DNA from: an uncultured bacterium
Lineage (GTDB): Bacteria; Desulfobacterota; Desulfovibrionia; Desulfovibrionales; Desulfovibrionaceae
Reading direction: 5' to 3'
NCBI GenBank assembly: GCA_905214305.1
Contig: CAJMLK010000009.1
Span: 1 to 64,000 of the forward strand
Length of the DNA: 64,000 nucleotides
Made by a program: the position numbers and the translations under genes. The notes under the pieces are model-generated. The model saw nothing but the letters and a program-made list of their open reading frames with translations, had not been told where the DNA came from and made no database searches. Shown piece by piece: positions 9,102-18,000 of this stretch (the stretch's first letter is position 1; every line of letters begins with the position of its first letter).

Positions 9102-9403
9102 GGCGCTGTCTCCTTGCCGGAATACCGGCATAGCCGTCTTTGCAGAAAGCGTGCCGAAAACTCCCCCTTCGCGCCCCGCTCCGCCGGGCCTCAGCCCCGG
9201 TTTTCCCGCGCCCTTCACTGCAAGGGCTGGCCTTGTCCTGCGGCAGCCCGCGTTTTCAGCGTCGGCCGCTCCCCGGCATGAAAGCACCCCCTGCCGCAAA
9301 ACAGGCGCCCCCGGACAAAGCCCGTTTGCGCCTGTTTCAAATGTCGATCCTTCGGCAACGGGGTGTCACCCGAGGCCGTTTCAAAATAGAAGCACCTGCA
9401 TTT

Positions 9404-9551
9404 AGAGCAATTTAACTTTTAAATTGCTCGGACGGCTGCGTGAGCAGACGTTCGCTACGGAGGCGTAAGCGCAGTTTATCTGCGCGGTTAAACGCCGAAG
9501 TGAGCGTGCCTTAAACTTTGAGAATGTATATTCTCAAAGTTAATCTGCTCT
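9404..9551. repeat. 148-bp dispersed palindromic element, copy A1
   Basis: Outer inverted ends AGAGCA (9404-9409) and TGCTCT (9546-9551). The left hairpin is AGAGCAATTTAA/TTAAATTGCTC; the right hairpin is an 11-bp perfect stem (9515-9525 with 9530-9540, ACTTTGAGAAT/ATTCTCAAAGT); between them lies a conserved core with GGAGGCGTAAGCGCAG and TGCGCGGTTAAACGCC. The element fills the end of the 448-bp gap between flgI and kynU; its right end plus the adjoining A supplies the kynU TAG stop codon. The rest of the gap (9102-9403) shows no gene or clear promoter motif. Confidence 0.88.
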
Positions 9552-10833
9552 AGACCACCAGCGTCCTCTCCCTGCTCAGGCTCTCGTACTCCCTGTTTGC
9601 GCCGATTTTTTCCAGAATGTCCACAAGGCTATGGATATCTTCATACGAATTGTAGAGCGCTGTGGGGGCAAGCCTGATCACATTGGGGTCCCTGAAGTCG
9701 GGAACAACCTTGTAATTCTTGAGCACCTTGCAAATGCGGTACGCCTCGTCATGCTCCAGGGCCACGTGCCCGCCGCGATGCGCATCGTCACGGGGAGTGC
9801 CCACGGCGTAGCCATAGGGAGCCAGACGCCTGTCTATAAGAAACATGAGGTATGCCGTCAGGCGCAGGGACTTTTCCCTGATGGCGGCCATGCCCGCTTC
9901 ATGAAAGATATCCAGAACTCCGTCCAGCCCGGCCATGGCAAGCATGGGCGGCGTGCCTATGAGCCAGCCATCGGCACTGTGCGCCGGCTCGTGCTTTTGG
10001 CGCAGTTCAAAGAGCGTTTCCTTGACGTTGCCCTGCCAGCCTGCCAGTCCGGGCGTTGTGCCAAAATGCTTCCTGTTGATGTACAGCCCTGCGGCAGCCC
10101 CCGGCCCGCCGGAAAGGTACTTGTAGTTGCACCATACGGCAAAATCCGCGTCCAGAGCGGCAAAATCGTGCGGAACAGAACCGATGGAATGGCAAAGGTC
10201 CCACCCGATGATGATGCCCCTGCTGCGGGCCGCATCGGTGACTTTTTTCATGTCCAGCAACTGCGCGCTGCGGTAATACACCGAAGGAAAAAGCGCCATG
10301 CAGACATCATCCGTCATGGCCGCGATGATGGCGTCCTCGCTGACGGTCCTGCCATCCTCACTGGCAACAACCTTTATGACCTGCTGCGGGTCAAGGCCGC
10401 GCGAAAGCACCTGACTGTCCACCGCATGCCGGTCTGTGGGAAAGTTCAGTCCATCAACAATAATTCTGTTCCTGCTGCCGACCGGCCTGTAAAAGGTGGC
10501 AAAAGCCTGATGGATGTTGACCGTGGTGCTGTTTGCCACAGTAACTTCGCTGGCGTCGGCGCCGATGAGCGGGGCCATCTTGCGGGCCAGATGCGAAGGG
10601 TAAAGAAAATACTTGCCGTCTTCTATGCTCCACATGTTGATGCCGTGCTCTTTCCACACCTCAAGCATGCTCAGAATGCCCTTTTCCGCATCCCGGCTGC
10701 AAAGCCCGAGAGAATTGCCGTCCATATAGATAAGGCCGTCAGAAATATAGAAATGCTCGCGAAACTTTCTGAGCGGATCCGCGCTGTCCAGTGCCTGGGC
10801 AAACGCTGCGCCCAGTTCAAATGCATATGTCAT
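9550..10833 (-). CDS. kynU: Kynureninase
   Basis: A 427-residue fold-type I PLP enzyme that splits L-kynurenine into anthranilate and L-alanine. Diagnostic blocks are FYISDGLIYMDGNSLGL near residue 27, VANSTTVNIHQAFATFY, the Asp-containing GWDLCHSIGSVPHDF, the Schiff-base lysine in CNYKYLSGGPGA, and GTPPMLAMAGLDG near the C-terminus. The start at 10833 has AAGGAGG 8 nt upstream. It lies downstream of an amino-acid permease on the same strand (167-bp gap). No tryptophan dioxygenase or formamidase gene is present, so imported kynurenine is the likely substrate (inference). The stop codon TAG is shared with repeat A1. Confidence 0.93.
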   Translation of the reverse strand: MTYAFELGAAFAQALDSADPLRKFREHFYISDGLIYMDGNSLGLCSRDAEKGILSMLEVWKEHGINMWSIEDGKYFLYPSHLARKMAPLIGADASEVTVANSTTVNIHQAFATFYRPVGSRNRIIVDGLNFPTDRHAVDSQVLSRGLDPQQVIKVVASEDGRTVSEDAIIAAMTDDVCMALFPSVYYRSAQLLDMKKVTDAARSRGIIIGWDLCHSIGSVPHDFAALDADFAVWCNYKYLSGGPGAAAGLYINRKHFGTTPGLAGWQGNVKETLFELRQKHEPAHSADGWLIGTPPMLAMAGLDGVLDIFHEAGMAAIREKSLRLTAYLMFLIDRRLAPYGYAVGTPRDDAHRGGHVALEHDEAYRICKVLKNYKVVPDFRDPNVIRLAPTALYNSYEDIHSLVDILEKIGANREYESLSRERTLVV

Positions 10834-10999
10834 GATGTCCTCCTTGACGTGATGGGGTGTCGGGCCATGCCACACAGCAGCCTCGCCCCGGCGGTGGCAA
10901 CTCCGGCCCGTGCCAATCCCGGTTATGGCAACTCCGGCCCGGAAAACACAGGCCCGGATTTTTTTGGGGCAGGCCAACTTTCTCGCGCCGCCTCCGGCG

Positions 11000-12262
11000 C
11001 TATTCCAAAAGCCTGAGCAATGGCGAGATTGTTAAGATGATGCCGAAAATCAGCACATAGAGCGCCTTGCCCCCTTTCAGGTAGGCCAGACTCGGCATTT
11101 TAAAAATCAGATATACGGGGATGAAACAGGCAATAATGCCGAAAAGGGGCGCGCTCAGATGCAGAATGAACAGCACCTTGGCGTTCATCTGCACCCAGCC
11201 CCAGAGGCCCAGAGCGATGGCAAGCGCCACAAAACGGTGCAGAATTTTTCTGCTGATGCGCTCTTCAGGCATGAATCTGCTGAGAAGATTGAAGCATATG
11301 CCCTGAAGCCCCTCCTGCAGTGCCAGATACAGGGCAAAAAACGCCGTGACCAGGGCAAAGATGTTAAGGGCCGTGCTCATGGCCTTGATGACAGCCCCCG
11401 GCAGCACCTGTGCCGCGATGGCAAGCGCAGAAATATTGTTCTGAAAAGCCTCCACGGCTTTTTCGTGATGCAGCGACAGCGTGAAGGACACGGCAAAAAA
11501 CAGCACAGACACGATCAGGATGGCAAAGGCCACCCTGCTGGCGCGAAACGCCCTGTACGTGGCTATGAGCCTGTCCGGCTCCTGTCGGCGGTAGGCAATG
11601 TTCATGGGACTCAGTATGGGCATGAATACAACGGAAAATACCGTAAACGGGATGGTTATGAACACGTCACGCATGAACGGCAGCAAGGAGGTCATGGGTT
11701 TTATGTTGCTCAGATTCCAATGGGGAACCATGACCATGCCCAGAGCAAGGATGATGGCGAGCTTGCCCACCACCAGCGGCCCGGACACCTTGAAGAGCAG
11801 CCTTTCGCCCTGAGCGGCAATGGACACCATGACCATCATGATGAGCAGCGACCACCAGACCGTGTCGGAAAGAAGGGTTGTGGTGAGCCCGTAGGTTTGC
11901 AGATAGGAAGCGCTGTCGCGCACAAGACCTGTCGAATAGCCGAGCATGCCCGTCAGCATCAGCAGAAAATAGAGAATACTCAGCAGCATGGCCCAGTTTT
12001 TTCCAAGATACTGCGTTATGATGTCTGTATAGTCCTGCGCGCTTTCGGTCTTGGTCAGCGTTTCCAGATAAAAGTTCTGGAACAGGCAGACCCCCGGATA
12101 GGCAATGGCCGCTGCTGCCAGAAAAACCCACAGGCCGGTCATGCCCACCTGTACGGGCATGAAGACCATGGCCCCGCCGATAGCCATGCCGATGCAGAGA
12201 ATGACCCATCCGGCATCATAACGTGTAAAAGGAACAAGTTTGCTGTCAGGCGCGCTGCTCAT
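11000..12262 (-). CDS. HAAAP-family aromatic/hydroxy amino-acid permease
   Basis: A 420-residue inner-membrane protein with about 11 hydrophobic segments. The N-terminus RYDAGWVILCIGMAIGGAMVFMPVQVG matches the first helix of the HAAAP group (SdaC, TdcC, Mtr, TyrP), proton- or sodium-coupled importers of serine, threonine, tryptophan or tyrosine. The FQNFYLETLTKTESAQDYTDII loop is typical of the SdaC/YhjV branch. The start has AAGGGAGG upstream. Because the next gene is kynU, kynurenine or tryptophan is a plausible substrate, but sequence alone does not decide it. Confidence 0.85.
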   Translation of the reverse strand: MSSAPDSKLVPFTRYDAGWVILCIGMAIGGAMVFMPVQVGMTGLWVFLAAAAIAYPGVCLFQNFYLETLTKTESAQDYTDIITQYLGKNWAMLLSILYFLLMLTGMLGYSTGLVRDSASYLQTYGLTTTLLSDTVWWSLLIMMVMVSIAAQGERLLFKVSGPLVVGKLAIILALGMVMVPHWNLSNIKPMTSLLPFMRDVFITIPFTVFSVVFMPILSPMNIAYRRQEPDRLIATYRAFRASRVAFAILIVSVLFFAVSFTLSLHHEKAVEAFQNNISALAIAAQVLPGAVIKAMSTALNIFALVTAFFALYLALQEGLQGICFNLLSRFMPEERISRKILHRFVALAIALGLWGWVQMNAKVLFILHLSAPLFGIIACFIPVYLIFKMPSLAYLKGGKALYVLIFGIILTISPLLRLLE

Positions 12263-12650
12263 AAGTACCTCCCTTAAAAGGCTGCTCTTGTTATTGTTGA
12301 TGAGCGTGTATGGCTACGGCATGGCTGATCCCATGCCCCTTCAGCAAAGCGTGTTCCTTGTGCATAATGGCTGTATGTGCATGCCTCTGCGGCAATGCAG
12401 CTTTGGACATGACTTGTTTTACAGTTTGCCTCATGCCGCACAGGGCCTGGCCCCATGCAGGCAAACCGGATTCATCGCTTCCGGCATGGCAGCCCCGTGT
12501 CGCACCGGGCATTCGCGGGCAGAAACGCTGCATCCGGCTGATGTGCCACTGCGCATGCGTCTTCACCGCCACTCATGAAGTCTGCATATCATGATGTTAT
12601 ACCAACTGGCGTGGCGAGGTACATAGCTGAACGAATTATTATGGGGATTC

Positions 12651-12693
12651 TTTTTTACACACTGTAAAAAGTTGCTGCCATTTTTTTACAGTG
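12651..12693. promoter_or_regulatory. Candidate operator: 19-bp palindrome plus third half-site
   Basis: A perfect inverted repeat TTTTTACA-CAC-TGTAAAAA (12652-12670) is followed by a further TTTTTTTACAGTG half-site at 12681-12693. It lies ~390 bp upstream of the permease ATG and between the Lrp-type regulator and its presumed targets. Lrp-family proteins bind several phased A/T-rich sites, which would suit this arrangement; binding is inferred. Confidence 0.45.
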
Positions 12694-12700
12694 CGCCATG

Positions 12701-12740
12701 AAAAAGCCCGCCTGCACAATTCACATGGTGCAGGACGGGC
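12701..12740 (-). terminator. Rho-independent terminator (minus strand)
   Basis: A GC-rich stem (12706-12717 with 12728-12740, one bulged base) is followed on the minus strand by TTTTT (12705-12701). It probably ends the transcript of the Lrp-type regulator gene, separating it from the permease-kynU unit. Confidence 0.75.
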
Positions 12741-12876
12741 CACAACGGCAATGCCTTATACACAGCGGCAACGCCTATAGTACGGCAGACGCACCCTGGG
12801 GGCCGCGACTGCCCCCGGTGACGACAGCGCGTGCGGCCAGAATGGCTGCGCAAGAAAGGCAGTGTCAGCTGAATAA

Positions 12877-12906
12877 AAGAAGAAGAAGAAGAAGAAGAAG
12901 AAGAAG
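12877..12906. repeat. (AAG)10 microsatellite
   Basis: Ten uninterrupted AAG triplets in the 568-bp gap between the regulator stop codon (13083) and the permease ATG plus leader (12263-13082, 820 bp in all). Simple-sequence tracts of this length are rare in such GC-rich DNA. Apart from this tract, the terminator and the palindrome, nothing gene-like was seen in the gap. Confidence 0.9.
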
Positions 12907-13082
12907 AAAATCCGGCGCAAAAGGCTCACGGATTATTTCGCTGAAAAAGGTGCATGCGCACCCGTCCATGCGGATGCCACCTCATGCTCCGCAGGCCGGA
13001 CACGGCTCCCGCAACGGCGCACGCCCGCCGCGGCACTGCCAGACCGTCGCACAGCGAACCGCCCTGAATATCAGGCGAAGAC

Positions 13083-13514
13083 CTATTGCACCAACGGCCT
13101 GTCCACATCGTGCCTGATAATGACAAGAGACGTGACCACCCTGCAATACGGCATAAGGTCCTGCAAGAGTTTTTCCATATCTTCCATGGCGGACACGGCT
13201 GTTTTGGCAATAAAATTATTTTCGCCTGTCACCGAGTATATTTCGACGATCTCATCCCTGTCCAAAATTTTCAGCATTTCCGCCACTGACAGCTTTATAT
13301 TGCTGATATGCATAAAGCTGCATACGGGCCTGCCAATTTTTTTCAAAGAAAATACGGCAGCAAATTTTTCAATAATGCCTTCTTCCAAAAATCTGTTGAT
13401 GCGCTTGATGATGCTGGGCCTGCTGATGTGAACGGCTCTGGCAAGGTCGGCGTTGGATATCCTGGCATTTTTTTCCAGGGCGGCAAGGATGGCCCTATCT
13501 GTTTTATCCAGCAT
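13083..13514 (-). CDS. Lrp/AsnC-family transcriptional regulator
   Basis: A 143-residue regulator. The N-terminal winged HTH is clear: LDKTDRAILAALEKNARISNADLARAVHISRPSIIKRINRFLEEGII. It is followed by an AsnC ligand-binding (RAM) domain with VCSFMHISNIK and the VTGENNFIAKTAVSAMEDMEKLL segment. The start at 13514 has GAGG 5 nt upstream. It reads toward the permease and kynU; Lrp-type KynR proteins control kynureninase genes in other bacteria, so a role as kynurenine-responsive regulator is a reasonable inference. The upstream 482 bp (13515-13996) contain no gene or recognised site. Confidence 0.9.
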   Translation of the reverse strand: MLDKTDRAILAALEKNARISNADLARAVHISRPSIIKRINRFLEEGIIEKFAAVFSLKKIGRPVCSFMHISNIKLSVAEMLKILDRDEIVEIYSVTGENNFIAKTAVSAMEDMEKLLQDLMPYCRVVTSLVIIRHDVDRPLVQ

Positions 13515-13996
13515 ACATACCTCTTTTTCTGCAAAAAACATTCATCCATGCTTTTCCACACTGCATTACGGCATCTATCTGCGGCGTACACGCCAGCCCA
13601 AGGCCGCTGACGGGCCTTGCCACAGCATGCCACGCCAAAAGCGCATGCGAGAAGACGCATAATGATGCCAAACCGGCGGCGCGGAGTCGAGAAAAAATGG
13701 CGCAACGGATGCATCCCGGCCAACTGCCGCGTGGCTGCTGGTCGTGATGCATCCTGTAAGCTCGGACAGGCCCGGAATTGCATGAAGAAATGGAAGACGG
13801 CCGGAGCAGGACTGTCCGGCCCGGTTTACCGTCGAAAATATGCATTCCCAACGTTTTGCAACGCTCGCTACGGCAACAGCCGTCAGATGCCAGCTGCCGC
13901 CGTGGCCGCAGCCCCCGCAACGGCTGAAGCCGCGCCTGCGCCCTTATGGCGGGCATCTGCGCGGACGGGGCGGAGCAAGTTCAAGGGATACTGGCG

Positions 13997-14320
13997 TTAC
14001 ATGCGGAACAGGCCCGGCTCTTCGCGAACAAGGCTGGCCGCAATAAGGCGGCTATCGGGCTTGTAGGTTCCGTTGGCAACCTGAATGCGCAGGGATTCGA
14101 CCTTTTCGGCACGCACGTCAGGCGCGCTCTGGGCCGCGCGGCGGGCTTCGGTCATCAGCAGGGCGTCCTGCGAAACGCTGACCGTGTCTCCCTGTGCCGC
14201 ATCTTCGCCCACTGCGCCTGCGCGCGATCTTGCCCGCATGTCGCCCCTGGCAGCAGCATTTTTTTCCAGACCTGCGGCGTAGGGGTCAAAAAAACTGTTC
14301 GGCGTATTCTTTATTTCCAT
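13997..14320 (-). CDS. flgM: Anti-sigma-28 factor FlgM
   Basis: A 107-residue protein whose C-terminal third, VRAEKVESLRIQVANGTYKPDSRLIAASLV, is the FlgM signature that holds sigma-28 (FliA). The N-terminal half is polar and probably disordered, as expected for a protein exported through the hook-basal body to release sigma-28. The ATG at 14320 has GGAG 6 nt upstream; a GTG four codons earlier is less likely. It is followed upstream by the FlgM-associated protein gene. Confidence 0.92.
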   Translation of the reverse strand: MEIKNTPNSFFDPYAAGLEKNAAARGDMRARSRAGAVGEDAAQGDTVSVSQDALLMTEARRAAQSAPDVRAEKVESLRIQVANGTYKPDSRLIAASLVREEPGLFRM

Positions 14321-14359
14321 ATCCTGCTCCACTGGCGACCTGGGGGCCGCTTCGTGTAA

Positions 14360-14809
14360 TCAGCCGCGCTGATCCGTGCCGCGCGGCGGCTCTTCCAGCA
14401 TGCTTTTGTCAACCTGTTCACGAATGATGCGCCACAGCGCATGCCGGGTGGTGCGCTGCACATCTTCCGACAGAGGCTCCATACCATCCGGCCCCTCGCC
14501 CACAATATGCAGGCGCTGACCGGGCGGATAGGTGAAAACCACCTCCTGCCCCACTTCCTTGCCCAATTCCTTGCGGATATTTTCCACCACAGGATTGTCG
14601 CTGCCGGTGAAGATCAGCGTTTCGTACAGCTCACGGGCGACCTTTTCCACACAGGCCCGCCTGTGGGCGGCAGGGTCCGGGTCATGCGGGTCTTCACCCT
14701 GTGAAAGTCTCCTGCGCACGCGAAAACGCGCAAGACGACGGGCAGCCAGCAATTGCTGCTCGTACCCCTGAAGCATCATGCGCAGTTTTGCGGAATTGGC
14801 GTCGGGCAT
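14360..14809 (-). CDS. DVU0524-type FlgM-associated protein
   Basis: A 149-residue cytoplasmic protein of unknown biochemistry. It begins with a helical, Arg-rich stretch (MLQGYEQQLLAARRLARFRVRRRLS), followed by a compact domain with ETLIFTGSDNPVVENIRKELG, VVFTYPPGQRL and a C-terminal ALWRIIREQVDKSML helix. In Desulfovibrio a family with this shape is encoded next to flgM, as here (39-bp gap), hence its name. A role in flagellar gene control is inferred from position only. The start at 14809 is a moderate choice; AAGGA lies 11 nt upstream. The 335 bp upstream (14810-15144) hold no recognisable gene or site. Confidence 0.75.
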   Translation of the reverse strand: MPDANSAKLRMMLQGYEQQLLAARRLARFRVRRRLSQGEDPHDPDPAAHRRACVEKVARELYETLIFTGSDNPVVENIRKELGKEVGQEVVFTYPPGQRLHIVGEGPDGMEPLSEDVQRTTRHALWRIIREQVDKSMLEEPPRGTDQRG

Positions 14810-15144
14810 GCATGTATCCGTCCTTGCTGTCTGTTCGGACGGGCCTGAAAAAACTTTAGACTCTGCCGCCCCGGAACATTCCGGAGCAGTTGCCCGGCGA
14901 TCCGCCCTGCAATTCTTCCTGCAGCACCAGTGCAATCCCGGGCTGCAAACAGCCCTGGGCCGCGCGCAAAAAACGGCTGCAGCCCGGCCGCCACTGCAAG
15001 GGCCTGCGGCGAAGACAGAACCGCCATGCCGCTTCCTGCTGCGGCCCGCCGCGCCTTGCTGCCGCGCGCAGGCGTGATCAGTGCCCCCGGCCTGACCATG
15101 CGGCCGGTTTCAAGGCGCACCGGCCTCAGTAAGGCACATCGGCC

Positions 15145-16511
15145 TCAGTTACGGTTGCGGGCCAGCACACAGCCCACAGCCAGCAGGTTGAGCACGCCGA
15201 AAACAACAAGGTCCAGATGCATGCTCTTCATGAAGGCGTCCACAGTATCAGGTCCGGCGGGCCTGTCCCCGAGAAAAAAGCCGAGGGTCAGGGTAATGAC
15301 CGCCATATTCACAAGCTGCCCGGCGGTGCGCACCGCTCCGGTAAGGCCCGATGCCTGCCCCACATGTGCCGGACCGGCGCTTTCCAGAATAATAGTGGTA
15401 TTGGGCAGGGCAAAAAGGCTTATGCCCACGCCGAGCAGCCCCTGGGCCGCCAGCAGCACGCCGATGGGCGAGTTCACCTCAAGAAAGGCCGAAACCAGCA
15501 GCCCCAGCCCGCACAGCCCCACGCCCACGGCACTCACATGGCCGGGGTTGAATCTGAGGCACAGGCGGGCGGCCACAGGTGTGGTCAGCGCCTGCACCAC
15601 CGATTGAAGGGCAAGAAACATTCCGGCCTGCTGCACCGTCATGCCAAGGCCGAACTGCAAATACAGGCTGAAGAAAAAAAGGATGCCGAAAAAGGAACTG
15701 TAATTGATGAAGGCCGCGAGGGAAGAAAGGGCAAAGACCCGATTGCGCGCCAGCATGCGGATATCAAGGATGGGAAACTCGCTGCGCAGTTCCTTGATGC
15801 AGAAAATGACCATGAGCACCAGAAACGCGCCGAGCAGGCAGCCCGCCATGACAGGATATGCCGCCAGTTCCGAAGAACCGAAGGTCAGTGCCGTCATGGC
15901 AAGCCCGTAGATAAAGCAGCCTGTCCAGTCAAAGGGGCGTCCCTTGGCGGTACGCCAGTCCAGCTTGACGAAATACTTCATGAGCAGCAACACACCCACC
16001 GAAGTGAGGGCATTGCCCCAGAAAAGCCAGCGCCAGCCAAAAAGCCCGCCACGGGCGGCCCGCAGGCAATACCGGCATACACGGCCGCGCCGCTGTACCC
16101 GAGATAGATGGGGCGTTTTGCCGCAGGTGCGGCCGAGGCAAGCAGCGCCAGCCCGCAGGCGTTGAACATGGCCCCGCCCACGCCCTGCACAAGGCGCAAG
16201 CCCAGAAAGAATTCCACTGAAGTCACAAAGCCCAGCAAGGCCCCGCTGATCGCAAAAATGACTGTGCCGAGAATAAAAATGCGGCGGTAGCCCCATATGT
16301 CGCCCAGACTGCCGCTGGCGAGCTGAAAAACAGCCAGCCCCATGGCGTAAAAGGCTCCCATGAGGCCCAGTTCGCGCACGCTGGCATTGAGATCCGCCCC
16401 CATGGGCGGCAAAACAGCGTTCACGCCCGCCATCATGAATGGCATGCAGAACAGGGAGGTACAAACCGCAATCAGCAGCCAGCCGTGGCCTTTTTCGATG
16501 GATGAAGACAT
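15145..16511 (-). pseudogene. MFS exporter (DHA2-like), frameshifted
   Basis: Two overlapping frames together make one MFS drug-efflux-type protein of ~455 residues. The first frame (16511 down to ~16050) gives MSSSIEKGHG..., helices 1-5 with GSLGDIWGYRRIFILG (the MFS loop motif) and RLVQGVGGAMFNA. The second (from ~16040 to 15145) continues with FGWRWLFWGNALTSVGVLLL and the remaining helices. The joint lies in a run of five A at 16039-16043 (T5 in the gene); a sixth T would restore GFFGWRWLFW. Either the gene is broken, or the run is a sequencing error or slippage site. Substrate unknown. Confidence 0.85.
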
Positions 16512-16560
16512 AGCGGCACACTAGCGCCGGGCACGGGCAAGGTCAATACAATGGCGGGCC

Positions 16561-16708
16561 AGAGCAATCTCTCTCTGAAATTGCTCTGGCGACTGCGGCA
16601 GCGGACGCCCGCCGCGGAGGCGCAGGCGCAGTTTATCTGCACTGCCAAGGGCCGGAGCGGGCGTCCTGAAACTATTGAGAACAGATATTCTCAATGCAAA
16701 AATGCTCT
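16561..16708. repeat. 148-bp dispersed palindromic element, copy A2
   Basis: AGAGCA at 16561 and TGCTCT at 16703-16708 bound a copy of exactly the same length as A1 and A4. The left hairpin is AGAGCAATCT.../...AAATTGCTCT; the core GGAGGCGCAGGCGCAGTTTATCTGC is conserved; the right hairpin is more degraded (TTGAGAACAGATATTCTCAA). Flanking bases are C and G, not T and A as at A1. It sits between the MFS gene and metF. Confidence 0.85.
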
Positions 16709-16739
16709 GTTGGACCGATGCCGCCCGGCCGGAGCCACA

Positions 16740-17639
16740 TCAGTCTGCGGGCTGGCGCGCATCAGCCCCGAGCAGCCCCGATTCCTGCGCAAGACGCAGG
16801 CACATGTCGGCCTTGTTCAGAGTATACAGATGAATGCCCGGAGCGCCGTTCTCCAGCAAAAAGCGTATCTGCCGCACGGCAAATTCCAGCCCCACTTCGC
16901 GCACGGCCTCTACCCCGCCCTTTTCATCGGCTTTTTCGAGATCAAGATAGAGCTTGCCGGGAATATTGGCCCCGCACAGCGCAAGCACCCGCCGCAGCGA
17001 AGCAAAGCTCTGTATGGGCAATATGCCGGGAATCACGGGGGTGTGTATGCCCTGACCGCGCAGATGCTCCAGCAGGTCGGCATATTCACGGGCGTCGAAA
17101 AAGAGCTGGGTTACGGCAAAGTCCGCACCGCTGCGCATTTTTTCGGCGGTATGACGCCGATCCTGCGAGATGGAAGCGGATTCGGGATGCGGCGCGGGAT
17201 AGGCCGCAACGCCAATGCCCATATACGGCTGCTGGCGGCGGGCAAAGGTAACCAGATCAGACGCGTGCTGAAAGCGGCCCGTATTCCAGTCCCAGTCCTC
17301 CCCGGCGGGGGGGTCGCCGCGCAAGGCAAGCACGTTGTCCACACCAGCGGCCCTCAGCTCCGAAAGATAGGCAGAGATGCTCTCGGGGTCGGCCCCCACA
17401 CAGGTGAGATGGGCCATGGTATTGATACCGCGCCGCGCAAGCTCGGCCGTGACGGCCAGGGTGTTGCGCTGTTTGCCGCCCCCGGCTCCGTAAGTTACGG
17501 AAGCGAACAGGGGGGCCAGCGGGTGCAGCCGTTCAACAGTGTCAAAAAAGGCCGGCAGATTGGCCTCATCCGCCGGGGGAAAAAACTCCAGCGAGAAAAA
17601 GGGCTTCCTGGCGGCGCGGATGCTGTCTCCTATATGCAT
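16740..17639 (-). CDS. metF: Methylenetetrahydrofolate reductase
   Basis: A 299-residue FAD enzyme that reduces 5,10-methylene-THF to 5-methyl-THF for methionine synthesis. Motifs: FSLEFFPPADEANL (TIM-barrel start), SVTYGAGGG, MAHLTCVGAD, NVLALRGDPP, and GADFAVTQLFFD with IPGILPI, in the order expected. The start at 17639 has AAGGAG 8 nt upstream. An inverted repeat 57 nt before the ATG is a candidate operator (17694-17715). It appears to be monocistronic; the next downstream feature is repeat A2. Confidence 0.94.
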   Translation of the reverse strand: MHIGDSIRAARKPFFSLEFFPPADEANLPAFFDTVERLHPLAPLFASVTYGAGGGKQRNTLAVTAELARRGINTMAHLTCVGADPESISAYLSELRAAGVDNVLALRGDPPAGEDWDWNTGRFQHASDLVTFARRQQPYMGIGVAAYPAPHPESASISQDRRHTAEKMRSGADFAVTQLFFDAREYADLLEHLRGQGIHTPVIPGILPIQSFASLRRVLALCGANIPGKLYLDLEKADEKGGVEAVREVGLEFAVRQIRFLLENGAPGIHLYTLNKADMCLRLAQESGLLGADARQPAD

Positions 17640-17693
17640 ATGGCAACTCCTTGCGGCAGGGTGCGGCCCAGATGGGCCAGATTCTTTTATGTG

Positions 17694-17715
17694 TATATCA
17701 AGATAAACTGATACG
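17694..17715. promoter_or_regulatory. Candidate metF operator (TATCA-N8-TGATA)
   Basis: An inverted repeat TATCA (17696-17700) / TGATA (17709-17713) with 8-nt spacer, extended to ATATCA...TGATAC. It lies 57 bp upstream of metF. In Desulfovibrio, methionine-cycle genes are controlled by the ArsR-type regulator SahR, whose sites are A/T-rich palindromes of this general kind; the match to that consensus is from memory and needs a motif scan. Confidence 0.5.
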
Positions 17716-18000
17716 TCAAGAAAAAAGCCCCGCCCCTTGCCAAACGTCACACATGGTCGTAATGCAGGGGCAAGAATACCTGCGATTCAGGCCCTGCCGA
17801 CGCAGGCCGGAAAAACACTACTATTCCGGAAGACTGCAATACTGCATAAACGCCGTGGGCGCAGTGCCGACCCGGCAAAGCGACCGGCAACGCCATACTG
17901 CGGATGCACAGCCACGATGCCAGCCATGACGTACAGAACTGATCGCCATTTTACCGGACAGCCCGCACCCGCCATCGCGCGTGGCGCGGGTGGCCACGGC

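Noticed and set aside
12651..12693. TyrR box reading of the palindrome
   Set aside because: TyrR sites are TGTAAA-N6-TTTACA; here the half-sites face the other way or are 18 nt apart, so the Lrp idea was preferred.
12698..13117. Open frame with ten arginines in a row from the AAG tract
   Set aside because: It is made by the microsatellite and a terminator hairpin, lacks a ribosome site, and has no protein-like domain.
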